From positions 310,001-374,000 of the forward strand of contig JANFOG010000016.1 in NCBI GenBank assembly GCA_024336345.1: DNA of 64,000 nucleotides, written 5' to 3'. A model generated the notes under the pieces. The model was not told the DNA's origin. It was given only the letters and a program-made list of their open reading frames with translations, and did not search any database. This DNA is from Mariannaea sp. PMI_226 (lineage: Eukaryota; Ascomycota; Sordariomycetes; Hypocreales; Nectriaceae). How positions within the stretch are numbered: position 1 is the first letter of the stretch; every line of letters starts with the position of its first letter. A program made the position numbers and the translations under genes. Positions 11,115-22,097 of the stretch are shown piece after piece.

Positions 11115-12797
11115 ATGGCTAACCAAACTCCCGCCGTTGTCATGGACAAGTAAGCCTCCAAGTCCCAACCCCCCCGCACTGACGACAACAGCTAACCAGC
11201 TCACCCAGCGGCACGGGTTTCTCCAAGCTAGGTCCGTCGCAGCTTCCAAAGACCTCGAATCCGAATCCTGATAGCCTCGAGAGCGATTCATTAACATCTA
11301 AGCACAGGTTTCGCCGGTAATGACTCGCCTTCCTTCGTGTTCCCGACCGCGATCGCAACTAAGGGGCCAGCTGCTGGCTCCGGAGGTTCGGGTTCTGGAC
11401 GACCTGCTGTTGCCAGCAAGCCTTCTTTCTTAACTGGAGGAGCTGGCCCCGGCGGTCATCTCAGCGCAAAGCGTGGTACTGAGGATCTCGACTTCTTCAT
11501 TGGCGACGAGGCCATTGCTGCTTCAGGTGGCCCTGGTAGGCAGAAGCTCAACCCCTGGGAGGCATCGCCAAAGCTAATAAATCAGGCTATGGTCTTCATT
11601 ATCCCATCAGACATGGTCAGATCGAGAACTGGGTAAGCTTAATATCGAAAGCAACGAATTGTTCGGGGCTGATAGTGCATGCGTAGGACCACATGGAACG
11701 TTTCTGGTCCAACTCTATCTTCAAGTATCTGCGTGTTGAGCCCGAGGACCACTACTTCCTCCTTACTGAGCCCGTAAGCTACAAAACGAGCTTTTCTTCA
11801 TAAATTGACGCCCAGTATTGACTCTATTAGCCCCTGAACCCCCCCGAGAACCGCGAGAACACGGCCGAGATCTTCTTCGAATCATTCAACTGCGCCGGTA
11901 TGTACATCGCGGTGCAAGCTGTGTTGGCTCTTGCCGCTTCTTGGACTTCGTCCAAGGTTCAGGATCGTTCTTTGACCGGAACTGTCATTGATTCCGGTGA
12001 TGGTGTCACCCATGTTATCCCCGTCGCAGAGGGTTACGTCATTGGATCTTCTATCAAATCGATTCCCATCGCCGGTCGAGATATCACCTACTTCGTTCAG
12101 TCCCTGCTCCGAGACCGAGGCGAGCCTGACTCATCGCTCAAGACCGCCCAGGAGATTAAGGAAGAGTACTGCTACGTGTGCCCCGATATTGTCAAGGAAT
12201 TCGGAAAGTACGACCGCGACCGAAGCCGATTTGCCAAGCACGTTGTCACGCACCCCAATGGCCGTCAGGTCTCCGTTGATGTCGGATACGAGCGATTCTT
12301 GGCTCCCGAAATCTTCTTCAACCCCGAAATCTACAGCTCCGACTTCCTGACCCCTCTCCCCGTGGTTGTTGATGGTGTCATCCAACAGTCACCCATTGAT
12401 GTTCGACGTGGCCTTTACAAGAACATTGTGCTGTCTGGTGGAAGCACCCTCTACAAGGACTTTGGCCGACGATTACAGCGAGATATCAAGCAGCTGGTCG
12501 ATGCCAGAATTCGTGCCAGTGAGGTCCGCAGTGGTGGAGCTCGAAGCGGTGGCCTCGACGTACAGGTTATCACGCACAAGAGGCAGCGACATGGTCCTTG
12601 GTTTGGTGGCAGCCTGCTCGGTCAGACTCCCGAGTTCCGATCGTATTGCCACACCAAAGCAGAGGTAAGAATACCCCTTAAAGGAAAACACTGCCCAGCA
12701 CATGGGTTCAACCGCTGATAATCGATTCTAGTATCAAGAATATGGACCTAGCATTGTGCGGAGATTTGCTCTTCTTGGTGGACCTGGTGGCGCTTAA
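11115..12797 (+). CDS. ARP3: actin-related protein 3 (Arp2/3 complex)
   Basis: Seven exons: 11115-11149, 11209-11231, 11308-11535, 11586-11632, 11687-11773, 11831-12664 and 12732-12797. All introns are 50-76 nt and the joined frame gives 439 aa. The start reads [25 protein letters not shown], the phosphate-1 loop of the actin fold with the Arp3-type GTGFSKLG. Later landmarks include [49 protein letters not shown] and the C-terminal [17 protein letters not shown]. Arp3 together with Arp2 templates branched actin filaments at endocytic sites. Exon 2 is only 23 nt and uses an atypical GTCCGT donor, so automated models may miss it. An insert of about 35 residues rich in Gly/Ala/Ser (about residues 37-70) is common in fungal Arp3. 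Confidence 0.95.
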
Positions 12798-13909
12798 GAT
12801 GATGATGACCTGGCTTATTGTACCTAGTAGAGGAGGAGTAGGAGAAAGGGGAGGGGTTGATGAGAATCTGTTTGAAATTCGAAAATCAAAGCCCAAATAT
12901 ATTAAAACTACCTTTTTACACGTTTTCGTCACTCTGAGAGCTTTGGGCGGCCGGCCCCGTGAACGGATTGAGAATAGCCTGTTCATGGAATGCGTCAACG
13001 TCCGACGCTTTTGTCATTTGTTAGCGGACAAGGGGGACCACGAAAGCATAAAGACAAAGAGGCATGGTGAAGTTACTTCGCAGAGGCAGTGGGCTAGTAA
13101 GCAACATAGAGGCCGGATTTTTTTCTTTAGTTTCGAAAATGTTACCTAGTTATCTGCCTGGAGGCTATCTAACCACCTGTAGAAGAACATGCGCATTTTT
13201 GGCGTTGTCATTGATTCCGGAAAGCCGGCTTTTACGTGCGCACAAGGGGCGAATCAATTATTCCCTGTTCGGGGAGTGGGAAAGTGGTTCGAGTTGTTAA
13301 TTTGGGTTCGAGCTAGAGGCATTAGTTCACTGCACTTATGGTTACCTTTTGCGCTCTGTCCTCCCCGTATTGTGTTTGGTGGTAGAGACTCTCTCGGGCT
13401 CTCAGGGGTGTCTGTTGGGGTGACGGGCGGTGTGCGTGTAAGTCCTACCCCGCACCATCGTGGAACCCAAGCCCCCAGATCTGTCACTATCGGTACCTGC
13501 CTATCTACCTGTGTTAGCCACTGCGTCCGATTATCTTGAAAGGATTATTTTGGCATCGAATAGACAGTCCTGCAAGACCAAGGCAATTTAGACTGCTGGA
13601 ATCACAATCAGTTGCTGATTTATCACAATAGAAAGACGCGGTGGAGCAGTTTTTTTTTTTTTTTTTGTAACCGGAAACAAAGCGTTTCCGTTTGAATTTG
13701 ATCCTGTTTACTCATATCCTAATCAACCACCAACAAACACAAGAAATATAACCAAAAATCATTCCAAACTTGGCTATATATCGTCTAGCACTGCTGCGAA
13801 TTTCCATAAACCAACAACTCGCTCAAACTCCACTCGTCAATTTCTAAAGGGGGGCTCGCTGCGCGACCGACCACCCCATTATTTTCACGAGGCCATCAAA
13901 GCAATGCGC
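12798..13909. other. intergenic, convergent 3' regions
   Basis: About 1.1 kb lies between convergent ARP3 and ADH genes. A 17-base T run is at 13650-13666. No supportable ORF. Confidence 0.55.
13650..13666 (+). repeat. poly-T run (17 nt)
   Basis: An uninterrupted T17 homopolymer lies downstream of the ADH gene. On the ADH strand it reads as A17. Confidence 0.9.
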
Positions 13910-15193
13910 TTATCGGCTGGTGTCGACGACGTAGCGACCGGCGATCTTGCCAGCAACCATGAGGTCGTAGACGGACTGAAGCTCGGAGAGACCGACAGTC
14001 TTGATGGGGACCTCGATGAGACCCTGGCGGAAGAACTCGATGGCCTCAGCAGAGTCGGCACGGTTACCGACGTAAGAGCCTCGGATGTTGATCATACGGA
14101 TGACAGTGTCGAAGACGGGGGCGGAGAGGTTGGCGTTGGCGGGAAGACCAATGCAGACGACGACACCGCGGGAGCGGACGTACTGGGTAGCCTGCTGGAA
14201 GGGCTTCTCGCTGACAGCGACGAGGATGACAGCGCTGGGTCCGAGGCCATCGGGGGTAGCAGCCTTGACATCAGCAACAAGGTTGGAAGACTTCTGGAAG
14301 TCGACGAAAGCCTTAGCTCCGAGCTTCAGGGTGAGGTCGCGCTTCTCGTCACCACCGTCGATAGCAATGGGGTGGAGACCCATAGCCTTAGCATACTGGA
14401 TAGCAATGGAACCGAGACCACCACCAGCGCCGACAATGGCGACGTACTGGCCAGGGCGAGCACCAGACTCCTTGAGTCCCTTGTAGACAGTGATACCGGC
14501 GCAAAGAATGGGAGAGATCTTCTCGAGGTCGCACTCCTTGGGAATGCGGGCGACGTGGGCAGCCTTGGCAACGGCGTACTGCTGGAAGGAACCGTCGACG
14601 GTGTAACCGGAGAGAAGAGCCTTGGCGCAAAGGGGCTCATCAGACTGCTGGCAGTAAGAGCAGCTCAAGCAAGAACCGTTGAGCCACTTGATACCGACGT
14701 GCTCGCCAAGCTCGACATCCTCGACAAGCTGACCGCGGGCAACAACGACACCGGCACCCTCGTGGCCACCGACAAGGGGCAGCTTGGTGTCAAGGGGCCA
14801 GTCACCCATGACGGCGTGGAGATCGGTGTGGCAGACACCAGAGTACTTGACGTTGATGAGAACCTCATCGGCACCAGGGGTGGGGACGGGAATCTGCTTG
14901 TAGACAACGGCTGTTGATATCGATGTTAGTATAGAAATTCAAGGTTGGTAGTTGAGTGTGTGTGAGTGTGTCAATGCGAACGGTGGGGGTGTGTAGGTAA
15001 GGCGCCACTCTGCCGCATGTAGCGAGAGCCATGAGTGCGGGAATGTCTCTTAAAAGTGCAATGGATCGATTTGTGGCTTGGCTGCCATTGGAAGAGGTAA
15101 TTGGGAAGGCAGTTGAGGAAAAAAGGAAGACGTACGACCACCGGTCTTCTCGACGACCTGCGCCCACTGAACGGAAGGGATCTGGAAAGCCAT
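13910..15193 (-). CDS. adh1: zinc-dependent alcohol dehydrogenase class I type
   Basis: Exons 15193-15136 and 14910-13910 are joined across a 225-nt intron (donor GTACGT, acceptor CAACAG) and give 352 aa. Catalytic-zinc ligands are visible as Cys46 (CHTD), His69-Glu70 (GHEG) and Cys156. The structural zinc loop has cysteines 100, 103, 106 and 114. The Rossmann NAD(H) motif GAGGGLGS is at about 180-187. The C-terminal [12 protein letters not shown] is the familiar fungal/yeast ADH ending. The enzyme interconverts ethanol and acetaldehyde in the cytosol. Codon use is strongly C-ending, and this also leaves a long open antisense frame; it suggests a highly expressed gene. A TATA-like element lies about 150 bp upstream. 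A paralogous role cannot be excluded. Confidence 0.95.
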
Positions 15194-15339
15194 TGTAGCT
15201 GTTGTTTGAGGGTATCAAAAAGATGTCGTAAAGGACGGAGTTGGTTGTGGAAGATTGTTGGAGTTGAGAGTTGCTTGAGAGTTGATGAGGCTGATGAGTC
15301 TGGGAGAGAAAAGACAAATTGAGGGAGGCGGAAGATGAG

Positions 15340-15347
15340 TTTATATA
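15340..15347 (-). promoter_or_regulatory. TATA-like element of ADH gene
   Basis: TATATAAA on the minus strand lies about 150 bp upstream of the ADH start codon, between the start and a GA-repeat. Position and the probable high expression make it a reasonable TATA box; no functional evidence. Confidence 0.45.
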
Positions 15348-15592
15348 GATGGCTGAGGAGTCTGTCTGATGATGAGTTGGGAGTAGCCCGGGGCTCGGAT
15401 GTCCAGTTGCTATGCGAAATCCGTACACCGTAAACCGTATGATGGGTTGACCTTGTCAACGCCTCTCTTTCGCGGCCGCGTGGGGTCCAGGGCCAAGGGA
15501 GGGAAGAGGGGCCACTTCGGTTGCACGGGGGTCCGCATTGTGTGCCAGAGAGTGTGGTTGAATGGCTATCTCATCAAGAGCGTAGGACAAAC

Positions 15593-15614
15593 AGAGAGAG
15601 AGAGAGAGAGAGAG
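15593..15614 (+). repeat. (AG)11 microsatellite
   Basis: A 22-nt perfect AG repeat lies about 400 bp upstream of the ADH start. It reads as a CT tract on the ADH coding strand. Confidence 0.95.
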
Positions 15615-18600
15615 GGCGTGGTGTGGACGTAGCTCGACGTAGTGGAGGGTGGAGGTGGTGTTGTTTGCGCCTCATGGGTCCCATGAGAGTACGTACCTCC
15701 TTGTTTGCTTCCCGTCCTGCGAGAGCCATAGAAGGGTACGGTACGCTACAGCACCTGCCCCTCCACTCGCCTGCCTGCAGTGGGTAAGGTACGGTATGTA
15801 GGTACCTTGCCAAGGAGAGATGGAACTCCTTCGCACACCCTCTTCCTTAAACCCCCGCTCCAACCATTCCCCTCACCAGAAAATTTCCCTACCTACTGTA
15901 CGGTACACTCCTCCAAACATTTCCTCCAGCACTCTAGCTGCGGCTGCGGCTGCGGCTGGGGAATATCAATCCAACTACTCCGTCCAGGACCACATGGACC
16001 ATAGCCTTAGCGCTAATTTGCGGCTTTCCTTTGCTTCGTACCTCTGTAGGAAAAGGTACCTGCATCCGCAACCTCATCCAGTTTGGCTGTTAGTCGTTTG
16101 TTTCCCAAGGGCTAAGCGGAAAAGATGTCAGCGAAAAGTCATCAGGGGGCGAGGTAGATAATTCCCATACTGCAATTACGACTCTATCAAATTGTCGCAA
16201 ACACAAGTATGGGGCTCTTCACTAAAGATAGCAAGACCAAATCGGCCCTTGAGTACGGCGCAGGAACCGAAATATTGGAGCCCGGCGTTCAACCTCCGGA
16301 ATCAAGGTGACCTGTTCAGCTCGCCTCATGCGGCATCACCAGATCACCGACCAGAACCAAAAAAAAGTGTCACAATCAAGCTCATGAGATAATTATCTCT
16401 GCTCCGAGTGCGGACCGGCCAATTGCTGCTCACCGACAAGGAGAAAATGCAAAAGTTTTCTGTAATGCCATTTTTCATAATCTCGTCCCCTGGAAAATGG
16501 GATGCTCAATTTAGAAGGGCCGAAGCCGAAAGCACCAGACAATTGTGTCATCGATACGCCCAAAAAAAAAGTCATGAGAGCTGCACAGTAGCACAAAATC
16601 TTGATATTCCACAAGTGGATTTTTTTTTAGATTCCTGGTCGCCCCTGTTCTTTCGGATGGAAGCTTGTAGCACCATGACGTCTCAATCCTTGTTCGAGTT
16701 GTTGTTGGGATTATAGCTCCACGAGGTTGGGTTCCTGGCTTGCTCTGATAACGACTCCGTACTCGTACCTATTCCCGCTGTCCACGGCAGCCCCATACCA
16801 AGGTCTGCTCAGCACGCGTTTTAACGGCTTATACTATCGCTAGAAGCGCCTAGTATCAGGCTGTTGCAAATTCGGATCCAGGGACCTGCTGATACCAGGA
16901 TGTGCACAAAATTTTTCTGATACATTTGTGCTGAGTTGTCATGATACCAAATTGCACTTAGGAGACAAGCAATTGGCATGCTATGATTTGATTCCTGGTA
17001 ATGATGAAAATCAAATCAGGAGCCTGATGCTGCCTCGTGTTGATCGTAAGTCTGTTGACCTTTTGTTCACTTTTTTCTTTGCTGTTTACGACGGGTTTCC
17101 TAGGAGCTCGTTCCTCGCGTTATTCACGGCCGAGCTCGGCTAGAATGGTCCCGTGGCTGTTGAAGCCTTGCCACTCGCATTTCCTTTACATTTCACCCAA
17201 GTCACAACCATCACCAAAATCAAGCCATGTGGCTCCGGGTTTGGTTCTTATTCTAGGTATACGCTCGAGCTGCCAAAAACTGGGCAGAACAATTCCCATC
17301 TCTTTATTACATATATGCCAGCATACTTTCGTTGCCTGAGTCTCCATTGAGTGCATTCACATGTCCAATGCTGAGGTGCAAGTGCACGGGCTGGATATCA
17401 ATCCAGTACCTGTAGTCCCACCCAAATAGTTTTGCCGTCACAACTCTCAACTTGAATATCTACCTCTCGGTGTCATATCAGTGCTACTACAGAAAACCCA
17501 TGCTATTCATTGTAGTCACCACTACGCGTTGACCGGTTCGCCCTACTCTGTTTTCACCCCTTCCCGTTGCACCGCAACACCATGACAGCATGATTGGTAA
17601 CTTGCGCCTATTGAGGGTAGTAAGGGAACTGTGCCACAACAGGCATCGATGTGCGAAGAGCGCCAAAGATCATGCAACCTCCCTTTCGCCGGCCAAGCTA
17701 CTAGCCGCAACTTGTCGCCCTCCCTCGCTCGAAAGGAGCTTCTAGACGTGCGACGTTGTGTTCCCCCAGCACCACCAGCCCCAGGGGCGACGACCATAGA
17801 GGGGGCTATTAGTGGATTGGTTCGCTGAAAGAGTGGATCAGCGGGCAAACACAGAAGCTAAAGAAGCCAAGGGTGGGTGGCCATCTGTTGGAGAAACGAG
17901 TCGGTGATTTCCCCGCACTGGATGTGACCAGGGAGCCACGAGCCACGGATCACCACACCACCAACCACAGTGACTGCCATGGCTTTGACGAAGAGGATAC
18001 AAGTCCGTCAACACCATCTCCGGGTTTGACCACGTCCCGCCCGCTAGAGTTGGATTCGATACCTTCCCACGTTCAGAAACCTTCTTCAACCACGCGATTT
18101 ACGGACCTGCTCGGAGCCGTAGGACAGCAGAGCCACACTAAGACAGCCATGGTGCAGCTGCATGCTGTCACTACGTGCTATTACCTTTGTACCCTCGCAG
18201 GTGCTCACATAACATATTACGTCCCCTAGGGTAACCCTAGTTGTTGGACAACAATGAGCCGGAGAAACATATGCGGGGGAATTCGAGCGCGTTAAACACG
18301 ATTTCACTACCTTCTACCATATATTTCTCTGTCTGGAGTATGAGAATGAAAAAGGAAGGGTCATGGAAATTAGCTTTCTGGTCTTTAGTGTAAGGTAAAA
18401 GTATCACTTGAGCCTTACCCTACTGCTTACAGCAGTAGCAATAGTAAAAGCTGAAAGCTGACCGTACCATTCTGTTCAAGGTTGCCCCAGGCCGAAGTGG
18501 TAGTGGTGACGGGTCAGGCCGATGATGAGGCGGTGATTTGGGGTTAGCTCTGGTTCAAGATCGACCTCAATCTGATCTCCGAGCTTGTTCAAAGTACGAA

Positions 18601-21600
18601 TACTTTGTCCTCTCACTACTCCGCTTGCACGTCCTGTACAACAAATGACTGCACAGGTCAGGACACTAGTCGCCGGCACCCACGCAAGGCAGCTTCATGT
18701 ACCTCTAATCCGCAAGATACCTTGAAGCGGCGCTTGTGAGCTAGATCATCTCCATCGCGGAGACTGGGGCCCAGATATGGGGGGACCATGGGGAAAAGGG
18801 CCCATAAGATGGCTCCAGAGAATCGGGCGTGGTCAGATGACCGACGAGCTTTCCCCAATTGCCTCAGCTCTTGCAATGTCATTGGATGCAACAGTGTCGT
18901 TCAGGCCTGGTTCGTTAGGGAGCAAGGTTCTCTTTTCCCTTTATTTTTTTTAATTTTTTTTTTTTGGTTTCAGCCCCATCTTTGACTTACAGAAGCTATT
19001 CTTTCCTTTCTGCCAGGTCTTCCGGGTGGCCGGGATGCCTCTCCTTTCAGAAGCTCCATTCACTGCAAGGTCCCTAACCCCAAATCTACGACATGTCGAC
19101 GAGCTAGGTTAAGTTGTCTTGCTATGAGCAAACCACTTACACGAATGGCAGTTCTTGCATCTCGTTTGAGGACTGCTAAGGGAAAGCTCTGACCTGTCTG
19201 TCCTTGCACGGTTCCGCTCCCCCCTTGTCTGTTTCAAGGATTCTTCTCATGGCTGGTTGCACCCCTCGTTATTTTGTCGCGTTGCACTCCCATCTTTCTC
19301 GAAGTTCCTATTCCCAGGGATGACGCATTGATTGGATGCATATCCCTACAGGCAACGTTCGACTTGGGTGATCCAGATTGTTGAGGATCCACGCCTCAGA
19401 CGCCAACATTGCATCTTTTGACACACAGTACATGATGTAACTGTCCCTTCAACCCGATGAATCCCATCCCCGGACTTGAGGGGAGGCCTCGTAAGGTAAT
19501 TAGTTGCATGCATAGGTCAGCCTCGTGGGCACCAATCTCAGGCACAACTGTACCAGTTCGCTTCCCCTCCTGGCTTGAGTCATCAAGAGATCTGCAAGCT
19601 AGAGGACCTCATGGTGGGATCAAAGGCAACTTTCCAACAAGTGAGGCTGGGGCGCCACATCCAACTTCCTTCTTTCTTGTTTTCTTTTTTGCTTCCTTGG
19701 AACTTAAAATATGCCGTTAGTATTGAATGGTACATATTATTGAAGAATCGCAGAGGCCGCTACCACAGCCACAGCCACAGCCATAGCCAGTCAGGTCTCT
19801 CCAGGATCATCCCTTGTCACATCTCAGTCTTCTCAAAGAGCGGGGAAGGGTCTGTGTGATCCAGGTCACCCCGCGAAGGGACTTGGAGCCGGGCTTCGCA
19901 CCACTGGACAGCGCTCATCCCTGCTATGTGAGGCCTTTGTCCCGTGTTGGCGTTAGTTGGTAGCGCTCTATGGGAGAAAGTTAACCGTCTTAGAAGCACG
20001 CACAAAAAAGTAAGGAGGACAATGCGCCTTGTTGTGTGTCCCACTGCGGCTCCGCAGCTTGACTTGACTTGCATGAGCCGCAATTCGTTTCCCCGCATTC
20101 AACCTCCATTAGTCTCCGTACCCCTCCCCCTGAGCCGTGAACGCCCCCAGGTTGCCCCAGGGGCGACATGGAGTCCGTGATACGGGGCCCCAGACTCAGT
20201 ATCAGTTGGGGCGCCTGGGGTCGGGACATGGGACGCAGCAGACGGGAACAAGGGACACAGTATTCTACAGGTCTTTGTCCGGGGCAGCCGGACATTGGGA
20301 TGCGCGACATTTCCACGATCTGGCTTGATATTCATTGCCTACGGAGTCGAGATAGGCCACCAGGGAAAAACAGAGAGGAAGAATGGGAGGGTAGGATCGC
20401 ACGTTTCCCCCTCCTCACTCAGACTCAATCCGGAGCCGTGATGGTTTGTTTCCCCTGCTGATCCTAGGTGGGCATGTACTCCTAGCCACTCAGTGGTAAC
20501 TAATCGTCCTCCCCTTTCAGCTAAGGGTTGTTATTAGCCAACCCCTCGCCTGATGGAGTCGACAAAGTGCCACTTGTTATCCCATGTGCATGTACGGAGT
20601 AGCTCTACATTACTAGGTCTTGTATCAAAGCTACACACCAGTTTGTTGTTTACCCCAATTCCTGATGCTAAAGGAGGGTATAGGTGTGGACACCTGCTCC
20701 GGGAACGAGGAACTTGGTCTCGCTCTCATGGAAGACAAGGGAGAAGAGCAAAAAAAAAACCATTTTTCTCTCACATGATGATGATGACTTCTTGCTTCCC
20801 TTCTTTTCACATCCGGCGGTTGCAGCGGTGGCATGGGAACACGGAGTGCTCAAATCATGGACATGTTTTCGCGATGATGTGTCGCCTCAGCTCATACTTA
20901 CATGGGACAGGCCGCAGCACTCGCGTCATGACCTGGGTTGTACTGCCCAGCTAGCGATCATTATCCTGGCAAAACGCGGGGTTGGAAGTCTTTGCTTTCA
21001 AGATTGACGAGCCCGCTGTGGTCTGTGACCTCTTATTTTTATTTCATTTTTTTCTTCTTGCATACCAAGCCGCAGTCCATTGTGGACTCTTTTTTTGGTT
21101 TTAGCATTGTAATGCTCTTCGTGGCCTCGCGTCTTTGGCCTCACGAGACCAATTATTGACGGCAAGATCAGCTAAGAGAAACACAGGTGGCTTTGAGTAA
21201 TCCTTCTTACCGTCCTACGTGGAGGGCGGTGAAGATTTGAGGTATGTTTGGTTTCATTTGGCTTCTCAGCTGCGGCAGCACGTTGAGCGAATGCATGCTA
21301 ATAGCAGTCTCCTCAAGGGATGACCATGTTCGTTTCGGTCGCAGACGCCCAACACTGTATGTACGATATGTGCAAGACTACAACAGTCGAGACGGCCTAT
21401 ACGTGGGAGTCCGGATAGTCTCGTGATTCGAGACAGCCGGATGACTAACCCACAGGTCAAGTACATCACATATATCAAATAGCAAGAGAAACGCATGTAG
21501 GGTCTACCGTTGTGTGTGTGATTGATTTGTATTGCAGAAATCATTTATCCCATCGCTTTCCCATGGCTAAAAACGAAAACAAGAGGCAAAAAGGCAGCAC

Positions 21601-21695
21601 AAGACTGAAGGCTTCTCCTTCTTCCAGACTCCGTCAGATATATAAGGCTCTTCATGTTCGGGGGTTTATATCACGTCGCTCGCAGCATTCTCCTC

Positions 21696-22097
21696 TCAAG
21701 CGGCGGCGGGGATCACAACCGACGTATCGACGCCATCGACCGTTGCTGAGTTGATGGTCTTGCCGGTCTTGGCAATCTTGGTAAGGACGACCTCGTAGGG
21801 GAGGGCGGTGGTGACCTTGGCGGTCTGGTTCTCGAGGGAAACCTCGTAGTTCTCGACGCCTGTGGTAGAGAGAAAGCAGTTAGCATGGTAAGTTCGAGGT
21901 ATGAATGAAGGTTTGGGGGGGTGAGCTTGAAAGTCAAGTAGGGATAGGGAATGCGGGCGAAGCGCACAAGTAGTGATCTGGCTTCGAGGGAAAGGGGAGA
22001 AAGGGAGCGTACCGTCAAGCTTCTTGAGAACTCGGTCAACGGCGCCGGAGCAGCCGCCGCAGGTCATGGTGATGTTGAACTCGTAGGTGTGCGACAT
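21696..22097 (-). CDS. ATX1: copper metallochaperone Atx1-like
   Basis: Exons 22097-22013 and 21859-21696 flank a 153-nt intron with a GTACGC donor, a perfect CTAAC branch site and a CACAG acceptor. The product has 82 aa. It is a single heavy-metal-associated (HMA) domain. The copper-binding MTCGGC (MxCxxC) is at residues 11-16, and the fold continues with VENYEVSLENQTAKVTT and the lysine-containing KTGKTINSATVDG loop. Atx1 carries Cu(I) in the cytosol to the Ccc2-type P-ATPase of the secretory pathway. The length is slightly over the yeast protein (73 aa) because of a short C-terminal tail ending VVIPAAA. The intron is a multiple of three and has no stop, so an unspliced message would still be open (133 aa). 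Confidence 0.94.
   Translation of the reverse strand: MSHTYEFNITMTCGGCSGAVDRVLKKLDGTLPFSPFPRSQITTCALRPHSLSLLDFQAHPPKPSFIPRTYHANCFLSTTGVENYEVSLENQTAKVTTALPYEVVLTKIAKTGKTINSATVDGVDTSVVIPAAA

Larger units (their letters stand above)
15194..21695. other. 6.5-kb gene-poor region
   Basis: No ORF here has recognisable protein content or a convincing multi-exon structure; the largest frames are about 100-135 codons and unlike any family I know. Visible small features are the (AG)11 repeat, a GGCTGC trinucleotide run near 15940, a CCACAG hexamer run near 19765, several homopolymer tracts, an interrupted palindrome at 18226-18240 and a TACGGAGTA word at 20593. No tRNA, rRNA or transposase could be identified. 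It could hold long promoters, non-coding transcripts, or lineage-specific small genes. Confidence 0.5.

Noticed and set aside
13290..13320. GGGTTCGAGC, resembling a tRNA B box
   Set aside because: No matching A box, acceptor stem or anticodon arm could be placed around it.
13904..14917. 337-codon plus-strand open frame over the ADH gene
   Set aside because: It is the antisense of a strongly codon-biased ADH exon. Its Asp/Glu/Leu/Val/Gly-rich composition mirrors ADH codons and has no domain.
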